Assembly (NCBI GenBank): GCA_009746045.1
Contig: RPFO01000003.1
Span: forward strand, 232,501-296,500
Reading direction: 5' to 3'
Length of the DNA: 64,000 nucleotides
DNA from: Mesostigma viride
Lineage: Eukaryota > Streptophyta > Mesostigmatophyceae > Mesostigmatales > Mesostigmataceae
The notes under the pieces were generated by a model that saw nothing but the letters and a program-made list of their open reading frames with translations, was not told the origin of the DNA and searched no databases. The number at the start of each line of letters is the position of its first letter. Within the stretch, counting starts at the first letter, position 1. Below are positions 42,727-53,799 of the stretch, in pieces. Position numbers and translations under genes: made by a program.

Positions 42727-43313
42727 TGTTACGTCCCGGCCCTTTAGGTCGGACGTAACAATGGAATAAATCACTAAGGCCTTGTGGCCGTTGTACTAAG
42801 TTTTATGGACATTGACTATTGTGTGAATTGGACTAGTTATTTTGGTCCTAGGTTGCCCTTTTAGGGACCGGTGCGGTGGCGCCGCGCCAGTTCTAAATCT
42901 ATCCGTAACACTAGGCGTGGATCCTGTAGTTGAGGGTCGATGTCGGCCCGGATCCTACGCGGAATGTTTGGCTTGGATTGGTCCAGGGAAATTGGCATGT
43001 ATCTGCGCCGCAATCAACCTAGGTTAAATTGGTCCGAGGACGAGAGTCTCGTCCTCTTGGTTTGATGAATGATAAGTGCGAATACGCCTACACATTGAAC
43101 CCGGGGCAATTATCCATTTGTAATTGGTGTTGCTAGCCAATATAAGTGTGTACTAATTAGCTTGACATCAAGCCGTGATGCCAGATATCTCACGACTCAC
43201 GTCGTGAAGCGCAACCTACTTTAGGCTACCTTGAATTATTCCTAATTCCGGCAAGAAGGGTCTTTCGCTACGTAGCTCAGGCTATGTAGGTGTGTCTGGG
43301 CTGGGACGTAACA
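42727..43313 (+). repeat. 5' LTR of Ty3 element (587 bp)
   Basis: Starts TGTTACGTCCC and ends GGGACGTAACA, an 11-bp terminal inverted repeat. GGACGTAACA also occurs at 42751-42760, so the first 34 bases form a hairpin that repeats the end sequence. A perfect 10-bp inverted repeat with 1-base loop (GAGGACGAGA-G-TCTCGTCCTC) is at 43036-43056. A TATA-like AATATAAG lies near 43139. Confidence 0.95.
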
Positions 43314-43314
43314 C

Positions 43315-43332
43315 TGGTTATCGGAGGAAATG
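43315..43332 (+). other. Putative primer binding site
   Basis: TGGTTATCGGAGG lies one base after the 5' LTR. It begins with TGG, as expected for pairing to a tRNA CCA end, but differs from the initiator-Met site TGGTATCAGAGC used by most chromoviruses. The matching tRNA was not identified. Confidence 0.55.
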
Positions 43333-43419
43333 TGCTGGAAAGGTTAGCTAACTCTCGCGGAGAGGGTTAGTGAGCCAATTAGGATACCAAGGCTGAGTTT
43401 GACGTAGGTAGAGGTTCCG

Positions 43420-43650
43420 GAATTCAACGACTGCTGACTGGTCGGCGGCCAGCCCGTAAAGGGATTCAACGACGACCTAGCCAGCAAGCGGCCAGTCTGG
43501 GATACTCGGCGGGGCTAGCAATAGTCCTGTGGTGAGGTGCTGTAAACGATAGCGTTCAGCTCTCCTGCTTTCAACGACACCTAGTGGCGGCCAGGGCTTG
43601 CCTTCAACGACACCGGGTGGCGGCCAGCTCAGGAGGATTTAACGTCATCG
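43420..43650 (+). other. Leader with four TTCAACGAC / GCGGCCAG repeats
   Basis: TTCAACGAC occurs at 43423, 43465, 43570 and 43603, each followed within ~35 bases by GCGGCCAG. It sits in the untranslated leader between primer site and first ORF, where packaging or dimerisation signals are found in LTR elements. The function is inference. Confidence 0.6.
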
Positions 43651-44055
43651 ATTATGGTGCGTCCCCTAGATAGGATCCTTTCTTTACAAGCGATGCCTGT
43701 GGAAGGCTAGCTGGCATGCTCGCTTCCTCTCCGGGTTCGCACGCGTAGGGGTTCTCGTTATACGTTGTGCCTCTATAGGGTGTGAATGTCGTTGGTTCGA
43801 ATGGAAGTTGCGGACGACAACCATTCGTTGTTTTACATGTTGTGGGGGTGAATACCGTCTGGCTGTTGCCGACTGTGTTGACGGTGTTTACCTCCGTGTA
43901 ATCGTTGTATAGCCCCTTTGCCGCGGAAGGCTGGGGGCGTGTGCTGTGCTACACTCCGTGCTCTCTCCTCGTTTGTTTAAGGTCACTGCATTAGAGGTAG
44001 CCTGGGTTTCCCCTTTCTCTCCTGCTTGCAAGCCGCTGCCAGACTATGATGTAAC

Positions 44056-44394
44056 ATGCCCCGACGTAAAATAAACAAGGGTGGACAGTCTGGATTTCCT
44101 TACTATGCAGTAGCTCACGACGGGGATAAGGGTAGACCTGCTATATTCTACAGCTGGAAGACTTGTGAGGAACACATTAAAGATAAGATATTGTCCCAAG
44201 GCTCTAGTGCTAAGTGGAAAGGGTTTGATAACATTACAGATGCAGATAGGTTTGTTAGGGAACACATGCCATTGCCTGAGGGGATGCACATCACACGTGA
44301 ATGCTCCAAGCCACCCACGCTCAGCAGTCAGGGGGAGGGGACAGCAGTTACAGTTACCTTCTCTCAGCTGACCATTGGCCCTAGCAAACAGTAG
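44056..44394 (+). CDS. Small ORF with RNase H1-type hybrid-binding domain, 112 aa
   Basis: An intact frame between the LTR leader and gag. Residues ~13-72 carry FPYYAVAHDGDKGRPAIFYS, W-x2-C, then KWKGFDNITDADRFVREHM. This matches the small domain at the N-terminus of eukaryotic RNase H1 (YAVARG....GIY.SW.EC......AKFK.F.....A..F), which binds RNA/DNA hybrids and double-stranded RNA. The same fold occurs in the caulimovirus inclusion-body protein. There is no catalytic RNase H domain here; the element's own RNase H is in pol. The protein may bind the element's RNA or hybrid intermediate; that is inference. The tail is Ser/Thr-rich. The start Met precedes a basic PRRKINKGG stretch. Confidence 0.75.
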   Translation: MPRRKINKGGQSGFPYYAVAHDGDKGRPAIFYSWKTCEEHIKDKILSQGSSAKWKGFDNITDADRFVREHMPLPEGMHITRECSKPPTLSSQGEGTAVTVTFSQLTIGPSKQ

Positions 44395-44521
44395 AGGATA
44401 CTATTACTAGGTAGTAATACTAGGTTCTATATCTATAGATCCATAGCACGTGGTTGCTCTTTCTCTCTCTCTTCTTCCTGGGGAGGTGATGCCTGCTGTG
44501 TAAGGTACCGGTACGAGCACC

Positions 44522-44836
44522 ATGCCAACACGGTACCAAACAAGGAACGCCAGAGAGACAGAAGACGAGCTTAGGGAGAGAGATTCAGATAATAGAGAGA
44601 TAGAACCGGTAGACAACCACGAGCACGGTACAGAAGGGCTAGAGGTACCACCACAAGTCCAAGTAGAGACAGGTACAGGTGAGGTCATGGAGAGACCTGT
44701 GGAAGGCTCCCTACGATCCAGATCTAGTTCCCCAGCGGATGGGGACAATCTAGACGCCTTGACAAGGCAGGAAGAGGACAGAAGTGACCAAGAGATACTC
44801 CAGGGGGGCTCGCAGCAGCAGCAACATCAGCAGCAA

Positions 44837-44880
<44 letters not shown>

Positions 44881-46245
44881 GCAACGACAGCAACAGCAGC
44901 AGCAGCAGCAACGACCGCAGCAGCAGCAGCAGCAACCACAGCAGCAGCAGCAGCAACAACGGCAACCCCGGTTACAGCAACAACAACTCCAGACGAGACC
45001 ACAATGGCCACCATCGGATCCTGAGCAGCAGGGGACGAGCATGAAGATACCCTGCACTACCGCCATCAGCAGCCAGCCACCGGGCGGCCAACGCATCCTT
45101 GGGCAGGTCGGGGGCGGCCCCAGGGACCTCCACCGGGCCCCACACACCGGGGCAGACGCAGAGTGTCCTTCGGCAGCACGTCTCTGTTACCCACGGCGCT
45201 CTGGTATTCGGATGAGGAAGGGGAGATCCCAGGGGCAGATGGCGAGTTCGATGACCTGGAAGGGACTAACGAGGCGGACGAGGGAACTGTCACGCAGGGC
45301 CCGCCCGTTGGTACTCATAGACCACGGACCAGCCCAGGGGAGACCAGGAGCAGTGTCACCACCAGAGACGAGGAGACTCACACGCCAGTCCAGCGCCCGG
45401 CACCTCAACCGCAGCGCCCACGGGTGCTTGACCAAAGCGCGGTCCCCTCGCCAGTGCCTGCTGGCAACCTCAGCTTCAGCAGGGTGGCCTTGGATGACCC
45501 GGGGTACGAACACCCCTCATCCGTCCAGGTGCGGCGGACTCATGGTACGCCGCCCAGATCCAGCTCTCTCCCCCGGTCGCAGCCCCCCGACTTCGGCGAT
45601 ATCCCCCACGTAGACGTCGGTGGGCCCGTCACCGCCGCGGTAAAGGCCCCACCGATGCCCAATTTCAAGAATGTACCCAAGCTGCACGCGGACATGAAAC
45701 CGCGCGAGGTAGAGGAATGGGGACGCATGTGGCGACGGCAGTATACCATCTGGCGCAACCATCACAACTGGCAGCTGGCCACCAGCGATCTGATTGATCT
45801 CGTGATTAACTCCTGTATGGACCCCTCGGTGATAAGCATCTTGAACTGTGAGAGCATCGCGTCCCAGTCATACCCGCAAACCTTGGCGGAACTGATGGAC
45901 CGAGTGCGTCGCAAGCTGGTGCCCCCAGATGCTACACTCCACGAGCGGATGGCCTTCAGCAAGCTGCGCCAGGGGACCACCCCATATCGCGAGTTTCTGT
46001 CTAAGTTCGAGTCCAGCGCCGCCTACCTGGCTGACATGACCTGGTACGAGTACAAGAGCAGGTTCATCGAGGCACTCTGCCCCGAGCTGCAGGACGAGGT
46101 ATTCAAGCACTATGCTGATGTCCCTTGGGAAGAGTGGGACATCTTGAATATCCAGAGGTATCTCCTACAGGTGGCCGACGTAGTGGCTCGCGGGCGTGCC
46201 CCTCAGTGCGCCGTTTCTTCAGACCTGCTCCCCCGCGACGGGTGA
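44522..46245 (+). CDS. Gag: poly-Gln N-terminal region and capsid (two frames)
   Basis: Frame 44522-45613 begins MPTRYQTRNARE and carries a poly-Gln tract encoded by CAG/CAA repeats at ~44813-44990. Between ~45025 and 45160 the reading moves to the frame of 45163-46245. That frame holds the capsid-like region: MPNFKNVPKLHADMKPREVE, WGRMWRRQYTIWRNHHNW, TLAELMDRVRRKLV and FLSKFESSAAYL, the usual order in Ty3 gag capsid domains. The N-terminal part is acidic and Pro-rich. The frame change may be mutation, assembly error or programmed shift. The poly-Gln tract is long and unusual for a gag protein. Confidence 0.75.
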
Positions 46246-46835
46246 ATCAGATGTACTCCACTGATTTCGCCGGCGAGGAGGAGGACGAGTACCTCGACGA
46301 CCCTGACGAGGGCTACACTGACCATGGCGTCAACGCGATCGACGCTAGCAAGGCGCGCTGCTTCATGTGCAGCGAGGTGGGGCACCTCAAGCGCGACTGC
46401 CCCAAGCTCCGGGGCAAGAACGCCAGTCGTGGGACAGGAGAAGGGACACCCAGTGTTCGTTTCTCCGGCCCGGCCTTCGGCAGCCGCCCCGACTCCTCCG
46501 GTCCTCGGGACCGACCCCGCAACGCGGGTGAGCGTGCGGCTCGCCTGCAGCACGCCAGACAGGTCCCGACGCAGTACCAGCAGCCGCGACCACCCGCGAC
46601 CAGCTCTACCAAGGGTGTGTTGCGCGCGGTCAACGAGATTGAGGCGCGGCGACAGTCCTCCTCTTCCGGCCAAACGCAGGCAGTGGCTGGCTACGAGTAT
46701 GACGACGAGGAGGGGGCTGACGAAGAGGAGGAGGGGGGGAAGAGGGCGGGTGGTCGGGCGAGGCGGCCTCCCGTCCCACCGCTCCTCGGGAGTAGTAGCC
46801 CTGCCCATGGGCTTGGGTCCCGGGGTAGGGGATAG
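46125..46835 (+). CDS. Gag nucleocapsid part with CCHC zinc knuckle
   Basis: The coding frame continues here after a shift near 46200. The zinc knuckle CFMCSEVGHLKRDC is at 46359-46400 (C-x2-C-x4-H-x4-C), the nucleic-acid-binding signature of retroelement nucleocapsids. An acidic stretch (EEEDEYLDDPDEGY) precedes it and a Ser/Pro/Arg-rich tail follows. The start Met at 46125 is out of frame with the real upstream coding and should not be used as a start. Confidence 0.75.
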   Translation: MGRVGHLEYPEVSPTGGRRSGSRACPSVRRFFRPAPPRRVNQMYSTDFAGEEEDEYLDDPDEGYTDHGVNAIDASKARCFMCSEVGHLKRDCPKLRGKNASRGTGEGTPSVRFSGPAFGSRPDSSGPRDRPRNAGERAARLQHARQVPTQYQQPRPPATSSTKGVLRAVNEIEARRQSSSSGQTQAVAGYEYDDEEGADEEEEGGKRAGGRARRPPVPPLLGSSSPAHGLGSRGRG

Positions 46836-46939
46836 GGTAGAAAAATCAGATGGTAGCCCAGACGCGGAGTCAACTAGAGTAGAGGTAGACGTCAATAACG
46901 TGGCCGCAGACGCGTCCACCCAACCGGCGGCGCGTGCAT

Positions 46940-47441
46940 CTCAAGGAGATTCGCGGCATCTGTTTCTTTTCAGCGGAGGGTTACTGGTCCCTCCCACCGT
47001 CCTTGATCCGTATTTGAAGGAGAAAACGATCATGGACGTGAAGTTCCTGGTCGACACCGGCGCCTCCACGTCCTTCATCAACGAGGCCCTGGTGCGTCGG
47101 CTGGGCCTGGTACCCGACCTCACACCACGGCAGTATATGTCACCTACTCAGACGGTCGGCGACACCAATCGCCGGGCCTAGCAGACATCAAGGGTGTGCT
47201 GCAGGGCACGCCGGTGGACCTGGTGGCGACTATTGCGCCGTTGGGCGCTGCCGACATCATCATTGGAGTGGACTGGCTGGACAAGCAGGATGTGGACATC
47301 AGTGTGCGCCGGCGGGTAGTTTGGTTTCCGGATGGTTCATTCTGGTGCCCAGACAGCGAGTATAGGGCACAGGCCGCGGAGGTCCATAACATTACACACG
47401 AGCGCTCGGCGGACGGGCCCGACCAGCGTCCCAGATCCTGA
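46940..47441 (+). CDS. Aspartic protease region (two frames)
   Basis: The active-site motif FLVDTGASTSFI is at about 47044-47079 (VDTG at 47050-47061), in the frame that ends at 47181. The second half, IIIGVDWLDKQDVDI, is in the frame 47196-47441. VDTGAS then IIG-DWL is the standard pattern of retropepsins in Ty3 pol. The frame break lies between ~47160 and 47196. Confidence 0.8.
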
Positions 47442-50400
47442 TGAGTAGCAAGACGCTGGCGCGCCAGCTCCGGAAGGGCAAGGAGTACGCGATGTATCGC
47501 ATAGACCTGGACAGCACTCAGGCTCTGCTTAACGAGATTGGTGCCGGTTCACACCGGACGAGCTGGCGCGGTTCAATGCCGTCCTGGAGAAGCGCACTGC
47601 CCTCTTCGCGATCGCACCCCCCAGTTCCCTCCCAATCGATCGGTGTTACATCGTGTCCAGCTCCAGGAGGGTTCCGGGCCTACCGTGTCTCCCATGTACC
47701 GCATGGGCCCAGTCGAGCTGGTGGAGCTCAAGAAGATCCTCATTTCACTGCTCGACGCTGGGCTCATTGAACCCAGCAACAGCCCCTTCTCAGCGGGCGT
47801 GCTGCTCGTTCCCAAGCCAGGGGCAAGTGGCGTCTGGTGACTGATTACCGGAAGCTGAACGCCATCACCGTCAAGTCCCGGTATCCTCTACCGCGGATCG
47901 ACGACATCTTCAACCGTGTCCAGGGGGCTACGTGTTTCACCGTCATCGACTGTGCGGACGGGTTTTGGCAGCTGCGCATCGCGCCAGAAGACTGCCACAA
48001 GACCGCGTTCGCTACGCCCTTCGGTCACTATCAGTTTCGGGTGGCGGCAATGGGGCTGTGTAATTCGCCTGCGTCCTTCCAGATGCTGATGAATGACATC
48101 CTCCGTCCGGTGATGGGCACAGCCCACTTGCCGCAGGTCTCCCAGGACCTGGCGGACCCGCAGAAGGGGGCGCGCCCGCCCTGGACCTACAAGCGCACGT
48201 GCGCGCTGGCGTATCTGGACGACATCCTGGTGTACTCCAAGACGTTCGAGGAGCACCTGGAGGATGTGGACGCCGTGCTGCAGATCATGGAGGATGAGCA
48301 CCTTTCGGCGCGGAAGGCCAAGGTGCGCGCCGGTCGCTGCGTGCCGTTTCTGGGCCATACCCTGTCCGCGGACGGCATCGCGACCGACCCTGAGAAGATC
48401 GAGTCCGTCCAGCAATGGCCTGTCCCTACGGACGTGAAAGGGGTGCGCAGCTTCCTGGGATTGGCATCTTACTACCGACGGTTCATCCCGCGGTTTGCCA
48501 CCATCGCCGCCCCGATCAACGCTCTTCTCAAGAAGGGTACCCGTTCCTTTGGGCTGAGCAGTGCCAACAGGCTTTCGAGGCGCTCAAGCGCCACCTCACC
48601 ACAGCGCCAGTCCTTATCCTGCCGGACCCGGCCCTTCCTTTCGTCGTGGCTACGGACGCCAGCAAGGTGGCCATCGGGGGTGTTCTCCTGCAGGACCACG
48701 GCAAGGGCCTTCAGCCCATCGAGTACATCTCACGAACGATGATTCCGGCGGAGCGGAATTATCCAGTGCATCAGCAGGAACTCCTGGCAGTCGTCTACAG
48801 CTGCCACACGTGGCGTCATCATCTCTTGGGGGCCCAGTTTTCGGTGGCCATCAGTGAGCAGGGGGATCTCGACCCCCATCGCCTGGTGATCCACACGGAC
48901 CACCGGCCGCTCACCCACCTCCTGGTGCAGCCCAACTTGACGCCCCGCCAGGCGCGGTGGATGGAGTACCTGTCACAGTTTGCGCCGTTCAAGATCCAAT
49001 ATGTCAAGGGCGCGGACAATGTGGTGCCCGACGCTCTCTCGCGACGGGCGGACTATTGGTTCTACGAGGACATGGACGTGCTGCATACCACCTGTGTCCC
49101 AGTGGCCGCCCCGGGGACCGCCTACGGTGTGGAACCACGGTCTCCCCAGGCCCGCCACTTGTTTCATCTTGGGCACACCACCATGGATGACCTGTCACCC
49201 CTCCCGGAGGAGACGGTTCAACCAAGCCCACGAGGACGTGGACACCCCCGGGGAGGGGGAGGGGTCGCATGCGCGCGTGCCCCTTAGTCATGTGGTGCCG
49301 CCCCAGGGAATTTTTCAGCTTCAGCCGCTCGGCCCTCCCACAGTCTTCTCAGAATTCGTCAACCAGGCGGGTACGGATGCGGCAGAACCGGCTGCGGACG
49401 CGTTCACAGTCACGTCGGACTTGGAGATGCTGATCAGCCGTTTCACAATCACGGAGGAAGCAGCACTTGAAGCCATCCGGGCACATCCCCAGCAGATGGG
49501 GGCCTATCCTTGCAAGTTCCAGGAGGGGAAACTGTTCGTGAGTCCCCAGCCGGAGGAATGGCGGCTGTATGTTCCTGAGCTCTGTAGGGCTGCCTTGCTT
49601 CACGAGCTCCATGATTCTCTTCTGGGCGGACATCAGGGAAGTCACCGTCTCCTTCCCCGGGCACGTAAGCACTTCTACTGGCCAGGGATGAAGGAGTATA
49701 TCGAGACGTATGTGCGCCAGTGCCCCTCGTGTCAGATCATGAAGTCCAGGAACACGGGCTCTCAGGCCGTCCCTAAGACGCTGCCGGATCCTATGGGTCC
49801 TTGGGATTCTATCATGATGGACTTCATCGGCCCGTTCAAGAAGACGAAGAACGGCAACAGCATGGTCTTGGTGTTCGTGGACCGCCTGACGCGCATGTGT
49901 CACCTGGCCCGTGTCCGGTCGACCTCACAGCGGAGGAGTGCGCCAAGATATACCTGACGCACGTGTTTCGGTTTCACGGGCTCAGCCGGCAGTTCATCTC
50001 TGACCGCGACAAGCTCTTCACGGCCAAATTCTGGCAGGAGTTCTTCGAGCAACTGGGCACCAAGGTGTCGCTGGGCACGGCCTACCACAGCTCGTCGTCG
50101 CACCTGGTGGAGCGGTTGAACCGCACGGTGCAAGAGACCATGCGACACTACACCGACACGGTGGGCAGCAATTGGGAAGAACTTCTGGGCTTGGTGGAGT
50201 TTTCCCTGAACAATGCCCCCCAGGCCGCCCATGGGTTCACCCCCTTTTTCCTCAACTCCGGCCGACACCCTCTCACACCGCTCGACTTGCTTGGGAGCCA
50301 CGAACTGGGAGAGGATCAGGTCAAGCTGGATACCCTGCAAGGGGTCGAGCGGTTGCTGCAGCGGATGCACCAAGCGCATAACAGCGCGGTTCAGGGCTAT

Positions 50401-50934
50401 CGCGCAGCGGCAGCGCGGTATCTGGAGAGGACAGCCGGCAAGCGGGATCACAGGGCGCCGTCCATCGAGGTGGGCGATTGGGTCCTGGTTGAGGGCCCGC
50501 AGATCGGGCGATTTTCGCACAAGGTGGAGAAGGAGCTGAAGACTAAGCTCCGACCCATGTTCCTGGGACCCTACAAGGTCCTCACCAAGTTCGATGACGT
50601 CATGTTCCAGGTGGACATTCCAGTGTCATGGAACCTCACGTCCAACCGTTTCCACCGTGACCAGCTCAAGTTGTATCACCAGAACACCATTCAGGGTAGG
50701 GTCAATCCCCCAGCCCCACTGGAGTTCAATCCGGATACGGGGGAACAGGAGGACGAGGTGGCCGCAATCGTGGGTCACCGGGATGTCAAACGGGGACGAG
50801 GGGTCCAGCGACAATATCGGGTGCGATGGCGATTCGCACAACACGAGTCTGAGGACTCCTGGCGCACCGCTATCGAGTTGGCGGGGTGCGCCCGCTTACT
50901 AGAAGCATACAAGAAGACGCACCAGTTGCGTTAG
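47441..50934 (+). CDS. Pol: reverse transcriptase, RNase H, integrase, chromodomain (several frames)
   Basis: In order: RT start (YRMGPVELVELKKIL, then LIEPSNSPFSAGVLLVPKPG), RT core from 47837 (DYRKLNAITVKSRYPLPRID; YLDD at 48212-48223; FLGHTLSADGI), RNase H (VVATDASKVAIGGVL; HQQELLAVVYS; HTDHRPLTHLL), integrase zinc region (H-x3-H ... CPSC at ~49710), catalytic Asp in MMDFIGPF, Asp in FISDRDKLFT, Glu in HLVERLNRTVQE, the GPY motif MFLGPYKVL and a chromodomain (~50755-50920, HRDVKRGRGVQRQYRVRW). Frame changes occur near 47550, 47835, 48590, 49250 and 49920. The chromodomain is expected to guide insertion into heterochromatin. All catalytic residues are visible. Confidence 0.9.
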
Positions 50935-50959
50935 CAGACCACAGCCGGTAGGGTGTAGG

Positions 50960-53579
50960 GTGAGGGTGGTGCGTGAGCCAGGTATTTGGTACGCGTCGAC
51001 TAACGCCCTGACATCTTGTGTGTGGGCTGTACAGGGGGACGCCGCGGAGGCGCTTCCCAGAGACCAGACTTCCGTCGGCGCCGTGGAGGCTGCTGACGCA
51101 GGATTCCGGGTTGCAGATGGGGAGTCCAGTGAGGGGGATTTGGTCGACATGGATATACCCGACGATCCGGAGGTCCCAGAACCGGAAGCGGGGGTAAGGA
51201 CGCAGATAGCTCGCGGAGAGCCTGCGGTCCGAAGGGATGCACCAGGGGCCGGGGGCTCGAGAGATGGTGGCGGACAGACGGGGCCCTCCTCTAGTCGCGA
51301 GCGCCGGCAAGAAACCTCGTCAAGGCCTGGAGCTCCGGACGCGCGTACGTTGGAGCTGGTAAAGGAGCTGCACGAGGAGACGTTCAATCCCCGGGTGTTC
51401 TTGCGTGACTACGGTCGGGAGGGGGAAGCCCTGGTGGAACGACGACGGCGTCGTCGTAATCAAATGCCGTCGCACCTCCGCGCTGATTCTATCATGGCGC
51501 GAGTCGGTCCTGTGCAGATGGAGACTTTTCGAGGGTTCGTGAGGCGCAACGTGAGATTCCGGATCGAGACCCGCACGGCTGCGCGCAACGGTGTGGTGGT
51601 TGGGACCGACTGGGAAACACATGAGCGGGAATGTGCCTGTCACGGGTGCATGAACACGCTGGAAGCGGGCCTGGCATTCCCATGGGCACGGCTCCTTCTC
51701 CTCTTACTTCCACCCCCAGTGCGGAAGCTGCTGGAATACCACTTCCCCCGGTATCTTCCGCCAGAGGGGGCGCTACGGGGTGAAAAATGCCTGCGAGAAG
51801 GGCAGTATTCGTTGCGGCAGGCTCTGGATCGCATCGTGGCGATGGATGATGAGGACCAGGATGATGGGAGTGAGGGGTATGACTCCGGTTCCGACGACGA
51901 CTATCCTCCACACCCCTCTCGTTCCCCCCCGTGGGATCCGCCTTCTCGGGGTTCCCAGCTAGGGGAGCGGCGGAAGAAGCCGTCCTGTGCCTCGTTATGC
52001 GGCGCCACCGCCGGCGACGGGCTGGGGGCGACCTTCAGGGCGCGAGACGCGGAGTCTTCCGAGGGCTACCGGATGGGGTGGGGGCATGCAGCCAAGCCGC
52101 TCCTCGACGTGGTCCGGAGGGGCCGGCACGTCGTCGCTCGCCATCCCCGCCCTCCCGTTCGCGTTCCCACTCGGACTCCGGGACTGATGTACGCCCCGCT
52201 CGCCAAGCGTCACCACCATCTCGCCGACCAGAGGATCGGCATTGGGAGCGCACGTGGGGGTCGGCGGTGGAGTTGGAGCAAGAGCGAGAGAATCGGCGAC
52301 GGCGAACGGATCCGACAGAGACCGTGGTGGCCATGGCCGAACGGCCGGCTAGAGAGGAGCCGATTGATGAGGTTCCCGCTAGCAACCCGCCCGATGCGGG
52401 CCAAGAAGAGACTACCTTTCATGTCTCCCTGGAGCCTCGCTCCCGAGTGGAAGAGGTCCCACCGGAGCCCCACTTCTTGGTCTCCTTGGAGCCTCGTCAC
52501 CGGCCTGCCCAGGCCGAACCGTCGATGTCACGTCCTGCGGAGGGACCCAGCAGACCTACCACCTCGGACCGACACTCGCACCTTCCCGCGGAGGGACCGT
52601 GCTTACATACCGTACGGAATGCCGCGGAGGGTCCCAGCGTGGCGGGTGTCATGGTGCCGGCGGAGCCCGTGGTTACCATTGAGACACTCGTGGCATGGCG
52701 GTGCAATCAGGGCAGGGTCTCATACAGCGGATGTTGGACCAGCTCGGGCGCCAGGGCGATCATTCAGTCGCCACCTCAGTAGGCTACGAGGCCGCCTCCC
52801 GGGCAGCCTCACATGAGGAGTGGTCGTTGGGGGACTTCATACGAACCATTCCGGGGAGGACCGTAAGACACGGTGGGCCGGGGCCTCGCACGGAGAAGTT
52901 GTGTGTGGTGTTCGAGGGACCCTTGTTCCCGGTCCCTCCCGGTATGCACCTGCCCGCCCCTTTGGTTTTTCAAGCGGGCCCTTGGTGCGCGGTTGACCGT
53001 GGTGCTTACTGGGAACAACTCGAGATCACCTTCTTCCCACAGGCGCCGCTGCCCTTGCCGCAACCTGACGACCTTCGTTTTCCCCGGACGGTGGGCAACA
53101 CGGTGCGGTTCGGTACCGAGGATTGGTGGGATTGGAGGTATCAGGTGGATGGAGTGGGGCACGTGGTTACGCCGCCCAAGGTGGCCCCGGCGGAAGGGCG
53201 CGCCTTCCTGGATCGGGTGGTGCCGGACATTGTAGGGGCCCCCAGGGCAACCATCCTTGAGGATCACGTGCGCACCGAGGTTTTCATGATGGGGGTGAAG
53301 TTTGTTCGTGATCACCGCTGTGGGGTGGCGGATTGGTCGGCGCTGACCCTTCTCTTTACCCACCCCCAGTACCTCGCCGGGTTCCTGGCCATGTGGCCCC
53401 AGGGCACGTGGGTGGAGCTGTCCCGGTTGGGTCGGCAGAAGACGTCCCCATATCAGATCGCCTTCGAGGCGGACCTACGTGCGCATCCAGGGGTGATGAC
53501 TCATATCATGACCCCCGCGGGGCGACGGGCTCTCCTTGAGGCCCAGCAGCTGCGGCGGGCTACTAGCGGCGGACGCTAG
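50960..53579 (+). CDS. Extra ORF after pol, ~850 aa in three frames, unknown function
   Basis: Segments: 50960 to ~52000 (frame 2), ~52000-52690 (frame 1) and 52695-53579 (frame 3). The first part is acidic, then has RTLELVKELHEETFNPRVFL, an Arg run and CACHGCMNTLEAGLAF. The middle is low complexity with repeated VSLEPR and AEGPS. The last part is a globular-looking 294-residue frame with WSLGDFIRTIPGR, WWDWRYQVDG and FLAMWPQGTW, ending just before the polypurine tract. It holds the position of env in other elements, but I see no signal peptide, furin site or clear membrane anchor, so I do not call it env. Function unknown. Confidence 0.6.
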
Positions 53580-53783
53580 AGTAAATAGTTCAGTTTCGGG
53601 ATGGATAGCGGAGTCCAATCCCCAAGGTTTTGGCTACTACGTCAGGGTTGGGCATGTGTATCGACCTCTAGAGGAACTGGCATTACTGACCTGCGGGTGA
53701 ACCGAGGTCGGGACATAGTACTCTCATAGTAGTCTTGTTGTGTGATCCTATTATACCTTTGTACGGTAGGGACTACCGACCCC

Positions 53784-53799
53784 CGTGGGGGGGGAGGAG
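53784..53799 (+). other. Polypurine tract
   Basis: GTGGGGGGGGAGGAG directly precedes the 3' LTR at 53800, the expected primer for plus-strand synthesis. Confidence 0.85.

Noticed and set aside
44724-45147. Minus-strand Ala-, Leu- and Cys-rich ORFs
   Set aside because: Antisense readings of the CAG/CAA poly-Gln tract in gag.
50960-53579. Envelope gene of the Ty3 element
   Set aside because: The position fits, but no signal peptide, cleavage site or membrane anchor is visible, so I left it as unknown.
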